Shown: in pieces, positions 43,107 through 55,113 of the stretch
How the letters are laid out: every line of letters starts with the position of its first letter
How positions within the stretch are numbered: position 1 is the first letter of the stretch
Source: Gliomastix tumulicola
Taxonomy: Eukaryota > Ascomycota > Sordariomycetes > Hypocreales > Bionectriaceae
Direction: 5' to 3'
Assembly: GCA_001599755.1 (NCBI GenBank)
Contig: BCHX01000005.1
Span: 3,530,409 to 3,594,408 of the forward strand
DNA: 64,000 bases
Notes under the pieces: generated by a model
What the model saw: only the letters and a program-made list of their open reading frames with translations
Database searches by the model: none
What the model was told of the DNA's origin: nothing
Position numbers and translations under genes: made by a program

Positions 43107-46100
43107 ATGGCGAGCCCAATGCAGGCTGTGCCTGTGCATCGCCTCCTCACGCTGATTCTATTAGCAACAACAGCTGCTGCCAAGGCAGACGACAATGCCG
43201 AAGTCGCGTTCAATCTGTTCTCCGATGTCGCTCCGTACGTTACATTGCCTCTGCACTATTCAGGTCTTCCAGTACGCTAAATATCCATTCTATGTAGGAT
43301 TCTCGCCCTGTTCGGGGAACAGTTTGCCCGGCAATTCATGAGCGAGAGCCTCTTCTGGCTGGACCATGTCCTGTTTGCCATGGTACCGCTGGGCATCATC
43401 GCGGCGGTCACAGGCGCAATCCGGACCCAGGGTCCAAGAATTGCGAAAGCCTTCATCGGTCGGGTGAGGGAGAATGATGCACAGGTCGAATTCGAACTTC
43501 TATCCTCAACCTCACATGAGGTTGGCGAAGCGTTCAACGGTAGAGGCATCGTTCGCGTGATGGGCAAGCCCACATTCGCAACGTTCCTCATATTTCCAAG
43601 CGAATACGACAAATTTGATCAGCACATCCGGGCCAACCCGCGAAGGCCCATGACGGACGAGAATGAGTCAGTCGAAGAGGTGCTGAAATCATGCGGCATA
43701 CACTCCCTGGAAACCGTCATTAACACGCTAGATCCACTGATGCGCCTTGAACGTTAGTCAAAACCTACTTAGTTTATTGACTGCTTCTGCGGAAACTAAC
43801 ATTCTTACGTCGCAGCGTATCAGAGCCCTACCTCTAAGCTAATCCGATCTGCATTCAGTCGTCTTGTCAGCCTACCTTTCAGCCGTAGCCTTCCCAGGCG
43901 TTCCAAAACGAATCAGGGGGCATCAGATGTTGAAACGGCTCCGGTCGGAGCCGCAGGAAGAGCAGAGGTCGATGATCAATCTGGCAAGAGATTTCCAGTC
44001 GAGCCGAATGATTTACTCCAACAGCTTGGGCCTCCCAACCTCGAGTTAAACTTTGCATTCGACCATGCCGACGACCACGACGGTATGAAACATGCTGCAG
44101 AGCTAATTGTGGCGTTCGTGTTAGCTATTGTTCTCCAAACTGGTCTGCTCATCCTCGCCACACTAACCGTCACATACTCGCCTCTCCGGGATCGTATCGG
44201 CTTTGATCCCGAGGTTTACGGCCTCCCCTGCTACCTGGGTGGATCAATGTTGCTCTCAGTGGGTGTGGGCTTGTGTTCATATGTTGTTGAACGAAAGACC
44301 ACGGAGTACGCCTGGGTACTTTCTCGGGGCCGGGGCGCCGTCGATGACTACCCTTTCCTCGTCTACGTACAGAAGAGTCAGGAAGTCAACGACCAAAAGT
44401 TCGATGCCTACATTCTTCTGGCTGGTCCGAAACGCGAGGTGATTGCGTCCACCCGCAACTCCGACATGTCAATCGCTGAGATGCTGGTGAATGTAGGCGG
44501 CAAGGGACCCAAGGAGTCTGTGACTACTCCCACGGACGCTTCGCAACCCAACTTGGACGTCGCAAGTATCGCAGGAGCAGGGAAGCAATCGGGGTCTCAG
44601 TACAGTGGAGTACCCCAGCATAGGGAGCCATTCTGGGAATGGATGACCGTGGCTGCTGCAGTTGCGGCTGGTCTAGGCTTTACCTCGCAGTTCATGGGTC
44701 TCCGAGGGCTAACCTATCCATGCTCTATCGCCCAGATCGGAGCTATTATCTTGATGACCCTTATCAGAGCTGTGGTTAGACGACATCTGGGACGCAGACC
44801 CGCCCACTATTCAGTCACAGCCAGACATGAGCTAGACCAGCTAGCCACACAAATCGTCTTCCCGGATTCCCATCAGAAGCTCAGTGGGCTCGGAGGCGGA
44901 GGTGGGAAACCTCCAAAAGCACTTTTCTGGAAGGTCAAGCTTCCCAAACTAAAAAAGAGTCTTACTTCTCAAGACCAGCCTTCTTCGAGTGCAGCTCGTC
45001 AACAGCCAGCATCAAACCAACAAAGCCCTCCCGATGATCTAACTGCACCGACGTCTCCCTCACAGACTCAATCGCCTCTAGCATCCATTTCCAAACCCAC
45101 CGAAGTCCTGATGGCGGCACAAGATGCTGGGAACTCCCGAAGGACTGAAAACCACAGAAACTTAGTAACGCCTGATGAGCAGCTACTTGGGGTTCGCAAA
45201 AGACTGGGACATCTCTCTCCATGGCACTCCAAGGCATCAGACCATGCTCGCATATTGTCTAAATCCATTGAGACGTTCATGAATACTTTTTTCGACTACG
45301 AAGAGCATGGTAAAAAAGATCGAGAGGAACATGAGCTACGCGGTGACTCTTTTGATTGGTCTGTTGACACCGAGGGACAAGGCGGGATGGCCTCGAATGC
45401 CACCTTTCGCATTGACAGCTGCGTTAACGATAAGTCGAAGACTAAGAAATGGACAATTGACACTGGCAAGGTCGATGCTGCTTTAAGTCTCTGGATAGCA
45501 GCCACGGAATCTGAATTGGAGTTGAAGACGCGCATTGAGAAGAACTTGAAGCGAGAGAACGTTTCCAGTACGCCGTCACCAGTCCAGAAGTTTGATTGGA
45601 GGCGCAAAAAAGAAGGCGAAGAGAACGCAAAACGACAGCCATTTTGTCGCATTCTCGGTCACGATGACAAGGATGGGGCGCTGAGGCGCGATCTCACTTG
45701 GTGGGCTGACTACGAGTTTCCCTCCAAGGGCACGGCCGAGACTACTGGGGAAGCTGCTACACGAAACACTGGTTTTGGTGATGATGTAGTGGCCATTGGC
45801 TTCGATCGTGACTGGTTGAACAGTAAGTCCCCTCTCTGCGAAGCTGCACATTGCTGTGCTAAGAAACTTCGTTGCCTAGGGAAGGATAGACAACAGTGCC
45901 ACCAGAGAGACAGCGAAGTGACCTCAAACGAACTGTTCATTGAGGGAGAGGATTCTCTTCTGAACATCTTTGCACAGCATCTCTTCTGCTCATTTGTGTG
46001 GCAAGTGTCTGGTCGCCTCTCTCGCACTTGTCTCCCACTTAGCTTCAAGGAGTCATCCCAAGAGGTCGAGATCGAGGGCCGTGATAGATTCAACCCGAAC

Positions 46101-49070
46101 CGCCTCGAGGAGACCTGGATGTCTCCACGGTTATCGCACAAGAAGTTGACCGGGCTAGTGCGCCAAATAGAGAACCACGGGCTGGGAAACAGGCAGGAGG
46201 TCTTGCTCTGCTTAGTCCCGGCTTTCAGCTGCCGAGATCTCTTGCCAAGCCATGCGATACTCCGACTTATGCCACCAGTCGCCAAAGATGACAGGTGGGC
46301 AGAGACTACCCGACAATACAGTAATCTGTTGGGAACTAGCCTAAGAAAGGAAAAAGACAAGACAGAGATCTTGTGCTATGCTGCCGTCATCTACACGATG
46401 GACTTTCTTTATATTGCCTACCAACCATACGACATGGTAGTCAGACCCGAGAATTTTCTTGACCGGGAGTTTCTGTTTCTCGTGCTCCAGCTGGGTTCAA
46501 ATGACTTTGCACCGGTTGTAGAAGTTTTGGAGCCGATGCACAATCGGCAAAACCGTTGGACTACCTTCCGATCGCTTTTCACTCAATATGCTGCCCGAGT
46601 AGCGCCTGACCTGTATAAGTCTGTAAATTACGATATACACCAACACTACCCCGACCGTGTCTTTGGACTATCCAAGTTGCACAAGAGGCCTGCCGATTCT
46701 GACTTCACTCAAAGCGACTTGAATGGTGCGGCCCTGGGTGCGCAAGATATCTTCGGCTGGACCGGTTTCCATTATGCGGCAGTGAGTTCCCAGCCTCACC
46801 ACCTTCGGGAGCTCGGCATTTCCGCTCATGGTCTAGAAGCTATATTCCGGCGAGCCTATCAACATGCTAGGACACCTGATAGACTAGGGCGGACCCTCTT
46901 TCATATGGCTGCTTTGGCCGAGGATGATATTCCACTCCAGAAGATTTCTAAGTGGTTGAGCGAGGATGAAATTGGTGCTGGATTTCAGGCTCGTGGCATT
47001 GACGGGATGACACCACTCCATTTAGCAGCAATGAATGTTGGCACATTGCAGTTCATCCTGGAAAAGCTCAAACGCTTATCCATACCCACAAACCCTCGAG
47101 ATATCTGGCGGCGTGAGCCAATGCACATTGCGGCTCGGCACAGGCAAGGAGTGGTTGCGGATGATGTAGCGCTGAGGTTGGGTAGCAATTGGTTCCTCCC
47201 ACCCGATCGTCTTGGTCTCTCGCCGATCCATTATCTTTTGACCGAAGCCAAGAAGGACGGTGTCAATGACTCTTCCGCTATGCAGACAAACTCGGAATGG
47301 AGCACTGGCGAAGCCCCTTGGCTTGACATGTTGGTCAAGATCTGCCGCGATAAACCAGATTGGCAGGATCAGAATGGCAGAGGATTCCTTCATCTCGCCG
47401 TTGATGCAAATAGTAAGGCGATGGTCGAGAGATTAGTCCGCGAGAAGATTGACATCAACCACTCGGATGGCTCGGGTCGAACGGCCGTGACATTGGCCTG
47501 CGAACACGACCACCATGATATTGTCAAGATTTTGGCTGAGAATGACAGGACTGATCTCAATCGCCCTGCAAGTGGCGCAAAAAACTTCACGCCCTTGCAC
47601 TTTGCTGTACAACGAGGCTCTGAGAACTCATTGGCAGTGCTTCTCGAGTATGCACCGTCACGAGTCAACATCAAAACTGTCGATTCAAGTGGCGACACAG
47701 CTTTGGTACGCGCCTTGCAGGCACGGAACTACGGCTGTGTTGAGATGCTTATAAGATATGCCCTCATATTGGACCCAGGTCAACGGGAGGATCTCAAGCA
47801 GGAGCTGATCTCCTTTAACCACCTCAAGTCTTACGTCAAAGGAAGGAAGATCGAAGAGCTGATCGACGAGGATGACGACGGGCAACTGGAAAGCCTCATC
47901 AATTTCAGCCGTGACTTGGAATCCAGGAGTTTATCCAAGAAGCTGATCGCGAAAGCTTTTGAAGGAACTACTTGGAAGCGGCTTAAGAGGCCATATCATC
48001 TGGCGGCTCAAATCGGCAGTGATGAGATAATACAGAGGCTGCGCCTTGAGGACATAGATCCTGGCACTGTTGATGAAGATGGCTGGACTTGGGAGTACTC
48101 TGCAATCAGATACCACCAGCTATCTCTTTTGGATTCGCTGGCGGTTGACCCGCTCCGCATCAAAACACCGATGGCTTCCCTCCCAGATGGATTACTTTGG
48201 GACTCAGCAGACGATTGCATTCACATACGGTCCTGCGAGGAAGCCGGACACGACCTTTGCCATGGGATCCACGGTATACTCTTCCCATTACATCGCGTCA
48301 TGTAATCGCGACTAATTCATCACAAGGCATATCTATCGGTAAGGCCTCCTACGACGCGAGGCAAGTTTGCATCCGCAGCAGATATCCCGCGTTCCCGCTA
48401 CCGTTGCTCGATTACTTCTACTTTGAGGTGGAAGTGAAGCAGAATTCTGATTCTAGGTATGCCAGCCCTCCCTTAAATTCAAGTGATATGATTCCAAATC
48501 TTACATGACCGAGCAGAGAGTTGGGTATTGGCTTTTGCAGGCGATATGTCAACGGTGGCATATTCCCCGGCTGGAGACCTGGAACCTGGGGGTACCATGG
48601 TGATAGCGGGGATCTTCATGTTGAGAGGGGAGATCAAGCCTTCCTTACACTCCGCCGTCCCGGCTCCGAGGATCCCGCTCGATTCAGCGCTGGTGATGTC
48701 GCAGGTGTTTACCTGAATTTCAACTCGGGAGAAGGCTTCTGCACACTGAATGGGAGCAAACTGGATTTCGGTGAGTTTCTGGCGGAAATGAGAACTCCCT
48801 ACTGTGCGCGGTCAATCGTACGTTAACATAGTTGCAGGTGAGACAGCAGACCAGGAGTTCAAGCTGAAAAATTATCATGTGGGCAAGATTTATCCCTGCG
48901 TGGGGTTCGATGTCACGAATAGCGGTGTCGGACTTCGTTTCGAGGTTAATTTCGGGCAGTCCCCAGAGCATCCGTTCATGTACCAGGGTCCCGAGATTGA
49001 TCAAAAAGGGAATATTGAGCATATGATTCGGATGACTGACATACAATCGACCGAGGGCGAAGGCGGCTGA
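43107..49070 (+). CDS. Large membrane protein with ankyrin repeats and C-terminal SPRY domain
   Basis: Seven exons: 43107-43234, 43298-43752, 43816-45822, 45880-48273, 48327-48456, 48517-48770 and 48838-49070, 1,866 residues. In order: a signal peptide (VPVHRLLTLILLATTAAAKA), a helix around residues 65-85 (FAMVPLGIIAAVTGAI), two helices near 290-355 (LIVAFVLAIVLQTGLLILA; GGSMLLSVGVGLCSYVV) and two near 470-515. A long polar region and ankyrin repeats (about 1160-1485, with GMTPLHLAA, GRGFLHLAV and FTPLHFAV) follow. A SPRY domain ends it (about 1667-1850, with YFYFEVEVKQN, GFCRRYVN, WGYHGDSG and KIYPCVGFD). Intron 4 (45823-45879) is 57 bp with no stop and has strong splice signals, so it could be spliced or retained. 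Ankyrin and SPRY are protein-binding folds; function unknown. It converges with the SNF2-like gene. Confidence 0.85.
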
Positions 49071-49632
49071 TTCTGCTTTTCCGCCTTCAGAGCGCTGGTC
49101 ATCGGGACACTCGGTTTTGGCCCCCGCATGACAGGTCGCAGAGCGATATTGTTGTCATACGAGGCAGATTCAGGTTGCGTGTCATGCAGTTGAAGAAAAG
49201 ATTTGAGGTACATACACACCCGAATTACCAGGAGTATCACAACTTCATCCCTCGTTCCAATCACAGGGGGCTTTTGTAGAGAAGCCTACTGGCCCGACGC
49301 ATGGCTTGTATTTCATCCCCGTCTTTGTCAGGGAGATGGTCGACGCATCAGCGGCTATTGATGAAATGACTTGGAGATTGTCCGGCCGCCCAGGCCAGAG
49401 ACGCTTCACGACACAATCAAGATTTCACACAATGTTCAGAAAGACTTCCTGTGCACGTTCCCGTATGCATCGGGTCTCTATCGGAGTAGAATTCAGACGT
49501 GCTATCTATCAACTTCATCAATCTCGAAAGGCTACCTTGGCCAACTCTGACACACTATTCTCGATATCATTCTTCCGAACACCCTCAACTAGACAACGTG
49601 AAAGAATCCTCTGTGTACTTGGCCTGCGTAAA
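49071..49632. other. Convergent intergenic, ankyrin-SPRY / SNF2-like
   Basis: 562 bp with both 3' UTRs. Nothing else recognised. Confidence 0.45.
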
Positions 49633-52600
49633 TCAATCATCAATGACAACGAGGGCACTCTGTGCCTCTCCACCATTTGTCTCTCCATGGCGACCATTAT
49701 GCATCTCGTCATCCTGAGACACAAAGAGACTCTCCTCGTTAGCCAGATTGGCATCGCCATGCTGGGCCTGCTCCTGTGTCTCCACGACCTCTTGTACGTT
49801 GCTGGCGAGACCAAACACAGCTGAGGCCTCACCATTGACTGGAGCGTCGTCGCCCTCGCCCTCCTCAAACGGATCCTCCGCTGTACCATCAACCTGTCCA
49901 TCTGCCTCATCTTCGGCATCTTCCTCGTCAGCGTCCCCTGTCAAATCAATGTCTCCATGCGAGCGTTCGACAGCATTCTCAAGCCTGCGCCTCACGCGGC
50001 GTCGACACTCATCGTCTGCCTCCGCCTCTGCTTTCTGCCTCCATTCTTCAAGGATTGGAAGCATGTGCGTCAAAACGTCCTGGTTGTTCATCTCCAAATG
50101 ACTCTCGATCGTGCTCAAGCTCATCTCGCAACCGAGGTTGTACAACGCCTCGACCGTGAACTCGGGCTTCTGATTGAGGAAATCTATATGCTGGGGCTCC
50201 GTGGCCGCGAGAAGCATCCTGACCAGGAGAGAGCACATATGACCCGTCTTTCGCATCCTCGGACTGTGGGCCCGTCTGGATTTGGGACGGTGCTCCCGGA
50301 CGATGATCCATGCGTAGCGATTGAAGGGCGTGTTGAGAGCCGTCTTGAGCATCTCGTACGACACGATCTCACGCAGGAAGGGACACAGCCACTTGGGGAA
50401 CACGCCCGTGACGGCGAGCAAGCGGACCTTCTTCTTCAAGACATTCTGCTCCTGGTAGTCGTTGAACGTGTCCATGGTCTGCAGGACGCGCCACTCGGGC
50501 ATGTGTTCCTGGCCCCGACGGCAAAGCCTTCCCTTCACGTGATCGTCGCCCATGGCCGAAGGGTGAGTGTTGACAATGATACCGTGGTGGCATTCTTGGT
50601 GCAAGTCGACGCCTGAGGTCATGTTGAGCAGGCTGGCAACGATGATCTGCACTCTGGAGGCTTTGTCGTTGAAGGCCTGGATGATACTGTTGCGCTGCGA
50701 GAGCTTGGTGCCGGCACGGATCGAACGGACGTTGAAGCCAGCCATGGCGAGCAGGGCGGCGATGAGCCTAAGAAAATTTGGTTAGCAGACGCGAAATCAA
50801 GGCGCAGACAGGGATGTGTTTTCGTGGGTGGCTTACTGCTGCAGCATCGGGTATTTCGTGTACACAACGAGTCGCTGTCTCCCCTCCTGAACCAGCTCGA
50901 CGACATGGTGCAGAAGACGCGTCATGACGGGGTTTGTCTGCAGGAACCAGCGCACCATCTCGTGGCGCGTCGCCGGACAGACCATGTTGTCACACTCCTT
51001 GGTGTTGTCGAACCAGAACAGCAGACCGCCGATGAAATCGTGCCGAATGAGGTCCTCGACCTTCTCACGCCCGACAATGGCAGGTAGATCGCGGCCTCTC
51101 AGAGCTGCCCTGGCCACTGCCTCTGCCGGCCCCGTTGCATTCGCCTCGGCCATTCTTTCGACGATAGTGGCTATCCAAGCGTCACGCCAGCGGTCTCGGT
51201 CGCGCGCCCGGATCACGTACTCATTGCTGAAGAGCGTGATGAACCGCGAGTCGAAGGAGTAGAAGATGGCCTCGCGTTCCTTGCCGAAGTCGATACGGCC
51301 TTGATCGGGCATGAGACGCTGGACATCAGCGAGGCGGTGATATTCGGTCATCCGGGCGAGCTCGTCTGCGAGCTTCTGGCACGTCTTCTGGACTCGCTTG
51401 TGCTCGGCAGGTCCGTGGCAGAGCTCCTCGGTGATGGTCGTGATGGGCGGAATGCCCACGCCGGGGAACTGGACAGTGCCGTTTGGGAGTTCAACCTTGG
51501 AGCTGCGGGATACGAAGATGCCGACAGTTCGAAGAAGAGGCAGGACGATGTTTCGTCCAAACTCGACGTTCCACTTGAACCGTTCGCCAGTGTGCCGAAG
51601 CAATCGGGGACTCAGCTGCCACAGTCGCAGCCTGTGCTCCTCCCACGCCTGTCTGAACACCGCACACGCGCGGATATCGTCATCGCTACCGGCATCCAGC
51701 AGCGGGAAGAGTCCTCGAGTCCGAGTCTCTCCGCCGTCTCCTGCGACAAGGCCGTGCACAGGATCGTAGTTGGGATCATACAGGCCGACATAGTCGCCAA
51801 GAGTCGTCGGGAACGTGCACTTGATGCCGAGGAGATTCCACATGAGCTTCAGGGGAGACAGTATGTCGCTCAAGGCGGTGTAGAGCGGCGTCGAGGTGAC
51901 GTAGACGATGCTGTCAGTCTTGAACAGGTTCATGGCGCGACTGATATCCGAGTCGGCATTCTTGAGCTTCTGCGCTTCGTCAAGAATGATCATGTTGAAC
52001 TTGTAGTGCTCTAGATTCTCCTCGTCGAGCGCAAATGCGTGCTTGATCAGATTGGCGTATCGACTACGCCTCGTCTCGCCTTCGGGGATTTCGTTCACGT
52101 AGCGGTATGTCTGTCCCTCGAGGTCGTCTTCGTAGATGTTCCGTAGCTTCGGTTGCGGTGCTGGTCGATCACCATTGGCTCCGTCATTGTTTCCTCCATC
52201 TTGCTCGGCCTGGTTGGGCTCGGCAGACTCGACGGGGAGGTCTTCAGTGCTCTCGGGGGCGTCCGTCATGACGACATCGCTGGATTGGGACGTGTTGGAC
52301 TCTTCGGCCGCGTCGGGCAAGGATTCGCTACTCGTTTGTAGGTCATCAGGTGCGGAGTTGTCGTTGTTGGGGATGGTGAGCAGAATCGTCTGCACTGACT
52401 TGCCGATCGCCCGGTAGTATAGCGTATCGTAGGACGTGATGATGATCGTTCGACCGGTCTAGTGAGGATTAGCATGACACGCTCGCGGAAAGGAAACAAA
52501 TGGAGTGAGACATACCGTGATGTTGGACCCGGAAAGCCGCGCTATCTTTTCGGTGAGCTTTCTGATGGACTCGACCGCGCCGGGCGCGTTGTGGTAGTAA

Positions 52601-55113
52601 GCATAGACTGTGTAGCCGCAGGTGAAGTCGTTGATGTGACGGATCCAGTCCGGGATCATCTGGATGGGCACGACGAGAAGGGTCGGTCGGTATATGACGT
52701 TCTCGCCTCGCGCACGGGCTTTCTCAGTGAGTTGGATGTCCATCTCGAGGCCACACAGGCAGGCAGCCGATTTCCCGAGGCCGGAGCCCAAGGCGAGGAT
52801 GGAGCTTTTGAGAGGTCCGCGCTTGTTCTCGGCGATCCTGTATCCGGCTGTGGAAGCAATGTCAGCACTACATCAAGCAAAATGACACGGTGGTTGTGTC
52901 GGAACAACTGGGCGTGGTCGACTCACCGGCGAACTGGAAGTTGTTGAAGTGCAGAGTAGGCCCGACCTCTCTGTCCTTCCAAAGATCATCATTGGGCCAA
53001 GGGCCAAGCCCAAGATTCTCAGAAAACGTGTGGAAAGGGGGCCGAGAAGTGCCCGCTAGGCTGTTCATGACAGTACTCATAATGAAATCCATCCTGATGG
53101 CTTCGAGATACCGATCCCGCTTCTCAGGCTCTCTGTGAAGAATGTTGGCAATCACCGGATGGTTGCGCGACTGCTCCATGTACGCGGCAAGATCATCAGC
53201 GTCAACGAGCTCCGCGAAATCCGTGGCGCGCTCCCTCGAGCGGGACGAGACCTCATCGGGCTCCGTCTGGCCGTGTCTGCTGCTGGCCTCGGTGACGATG
53301 GCCTTCATGGCCCTGATGGTGATGCCTGGGAGATCGGGGACTCGGAACCTCTGGAAAAAGTCCCTGAGTCTACTTCCCAGTTCCTCGGACGAGAATGTCT
53401 CGAGGAGCGCCGTCCAGATATCGATCCTCGTCGACATCTGCAGCGCGGTGAGGGCCGACCCTGCCACTCTGCGTATCTCTTCTTGCTCTCGGTCGGCCTT
53501 TGCAGCGTTGTAATACTGATAGCCACTCGTATCGTCGTCGGAGTCGTCGGAATCAGTAGTATCGCTCCCCTCAGCACCTTCGCCACCGCCAGGCAGGTTG
53601 CTCCAGCGACTACGAAGGGCAAGACGGGTCCTGATCTCATGCACGACGCTCGCACAAAGGGGATTGGGGAAAACATGGAACGGATCCTCGAGCGAGGGGT
53701 CACCGTTGGGCCTGTAGTATCCCAGCCACGGGGGCGAGACACTCAGCGTCGGTGGCTTACTCTTGTTGAGGACAGGGCTGCCTCTCTCGCCCTTGTCGTT
53801 CCGCTTCTTCCGACGATCGACGCAGAGACGGAAGAGGAGGAGACTCCGGTTGATATCGTCAAGCGTGAAGCGGTCTGCGTACAGCTTGGGCTCGGCAGGA
53901 GGAGGAGCAGCCGTCTGCTCCCCCTGCTGCTCTCCTTCCTCGGCCGCAGCAGCGGGCATCTGGCTGGGACAGTCCCGAGTTGGATATCGCTTCTCGGGCT
54001 TCGGACCGGTGACAAAGATGGGATCTCTGTGTGGAGTGTGTTGCAGAGGGGCAAACAGGAGGATCTGGACCGCGTTCGCTAGGATTGTGGCAGGCACATT
54101 GAGCGCATCCCTCTTCCCTCGCGCCTCGTCGGCAGGCAGAACGTGATCGTTGAGGACCGGGATGAAGGTGGGACGGATCAGGCCGCGGGCGATCTTCTCG
54201 AGAATGGTCTGCATCTTGGGATATTTGACGAGGAGCTCGAGGCACTTGAGATGGCTGGTCAAAGTCTCTTTCCCCTGCGCGGTGCTCTGACGAAGGGCGT
54301 CGTAGTGGCTGCGGAGGAGGTCCTGGGCTCGTCCAGCGGGTGTGGACAGATCGGGAGGTTCTGCGGTAGTCGGCGGGAGACTGGGATCGCTCTGCTAGAT
54401 GTAATCCTGGAAACCCTCGTACTCTGCGGCGAGGAGGCGCTGGGCGTGATCCGTGGAGGCGCCGCGGGCGAAGAGGAGGACACTGGGTCGGCAGATGCCC
54501 GTGACTGATATTGACGTGGTTAGCAGGAATGACATAGAGCAGGTGATGGGGCATCACGAAGACAGAGTGGGATCCTTGGCTTACCGATGGCGTCCACAAA
54601 GTAGATCATGGCAGGTATCGAACGGAACGAGTTGTGCCATGCCGTGACCTGGAGAGGCAGCCGATCGTGCATGTCGTAGTGAAGGAAGTAGACGCCCTCA
54701 GGATACTTCGTCTTGGCCTCGGCGATGGCGGCTCGTAGCTTGTCGACATCGGCCCGGCGCGTGTTCCTGGGCTGGGGCGGGTGACGATGGGCAAAGGCAG
54801 TCGATTCCAGATCAGTGTGCCACTTGGGGGTGGTAATGCTCGTGAGCGCGTAGACGGGGAGGCAGGAGTAGTCTTTGGCCGTGCTGGCGTCAGGATCGTT
54901 GAACTGCGCGGTGCCGTTTCCGTCGCCGTTGCTGTGGCCGTTGCTATTGCCATTGCTGTTGCCATTGCTGTCGCCATTGCTGTTGCCGTTTGGATGCGTG
55001 GACGATGATGCGTCGGGGGCGGGAGATTCACCTGGAGGGGAGGGATCCTGCTCGACGCCTGCAGGCGGCGGGCCTGGATGGTCGGGCGTGGGCTGCGGCT
55101 CGGCAGAAGACAT
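49633..55113 (-). pseudogene. SNF2-like ATPase gene with one in-frame TAG
   Basis: Five exons on the minus strand: 55113-54585, 54504-52927, 52847-52516, 52458-50837 and 50767-49633, 1,732 codons including the final stop. One TAG at 54397-54395 (codon 213) lies in frame; no intron found removes it in frame. The N-terminal exon has an Asn-Gly-x repeat. The ATPase half has SILALGSGLGKSAACL (P-loop, with SGLGKS where SNF2 proteins have MGLGKT), LLVVPIQMIPDW, IITSYDTLYYR, MIILDEAQKLKN (DEAQ) and YVTSTPLYTA. The second lobe has LVVYTKYPMLQQ, LLNMTSGVDLH and HVKGRLCRRGQEH with the motif VI arginines. The C-terminus is acidic. SNF2 proteins move along double-stranded DNA and remodel protein-DNA contacts. 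The gene may be dead, read through, or start downstream; the frame after the stop is fully intact. Confidence 0.82.
54894..54998. repeat. Hexamer-based coding repeat (Asn-Gly-Asn-Ser) in SNF2-like gene
   Basis: An imperfect array of CCATTGCTGTTG/CCGTTGCTGTGG-type units; on the minus strand it codes for repeated Asn-Gly-Asn/Asp/His-Ser. It sits in exon 1 and would keep frame on expansion or contraction by whole units. Confidence 0.75.

Noticed and set aside
53135..54082. 315-codon open frame antisense to SNF2-like exon 2
   Set aside because: Shadow frame with no domain. The sense frame joins other SNF2 exons by good splice sites.
54380..54430. A short intron ending at the TAG of the SNF2-like gene
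   Set aside because: Candidate donors nearby give introns of 20-29 bp or the wrong phase. A phase-0 donor further up (GTCCTC) is weak and would delete protein-like sequence.
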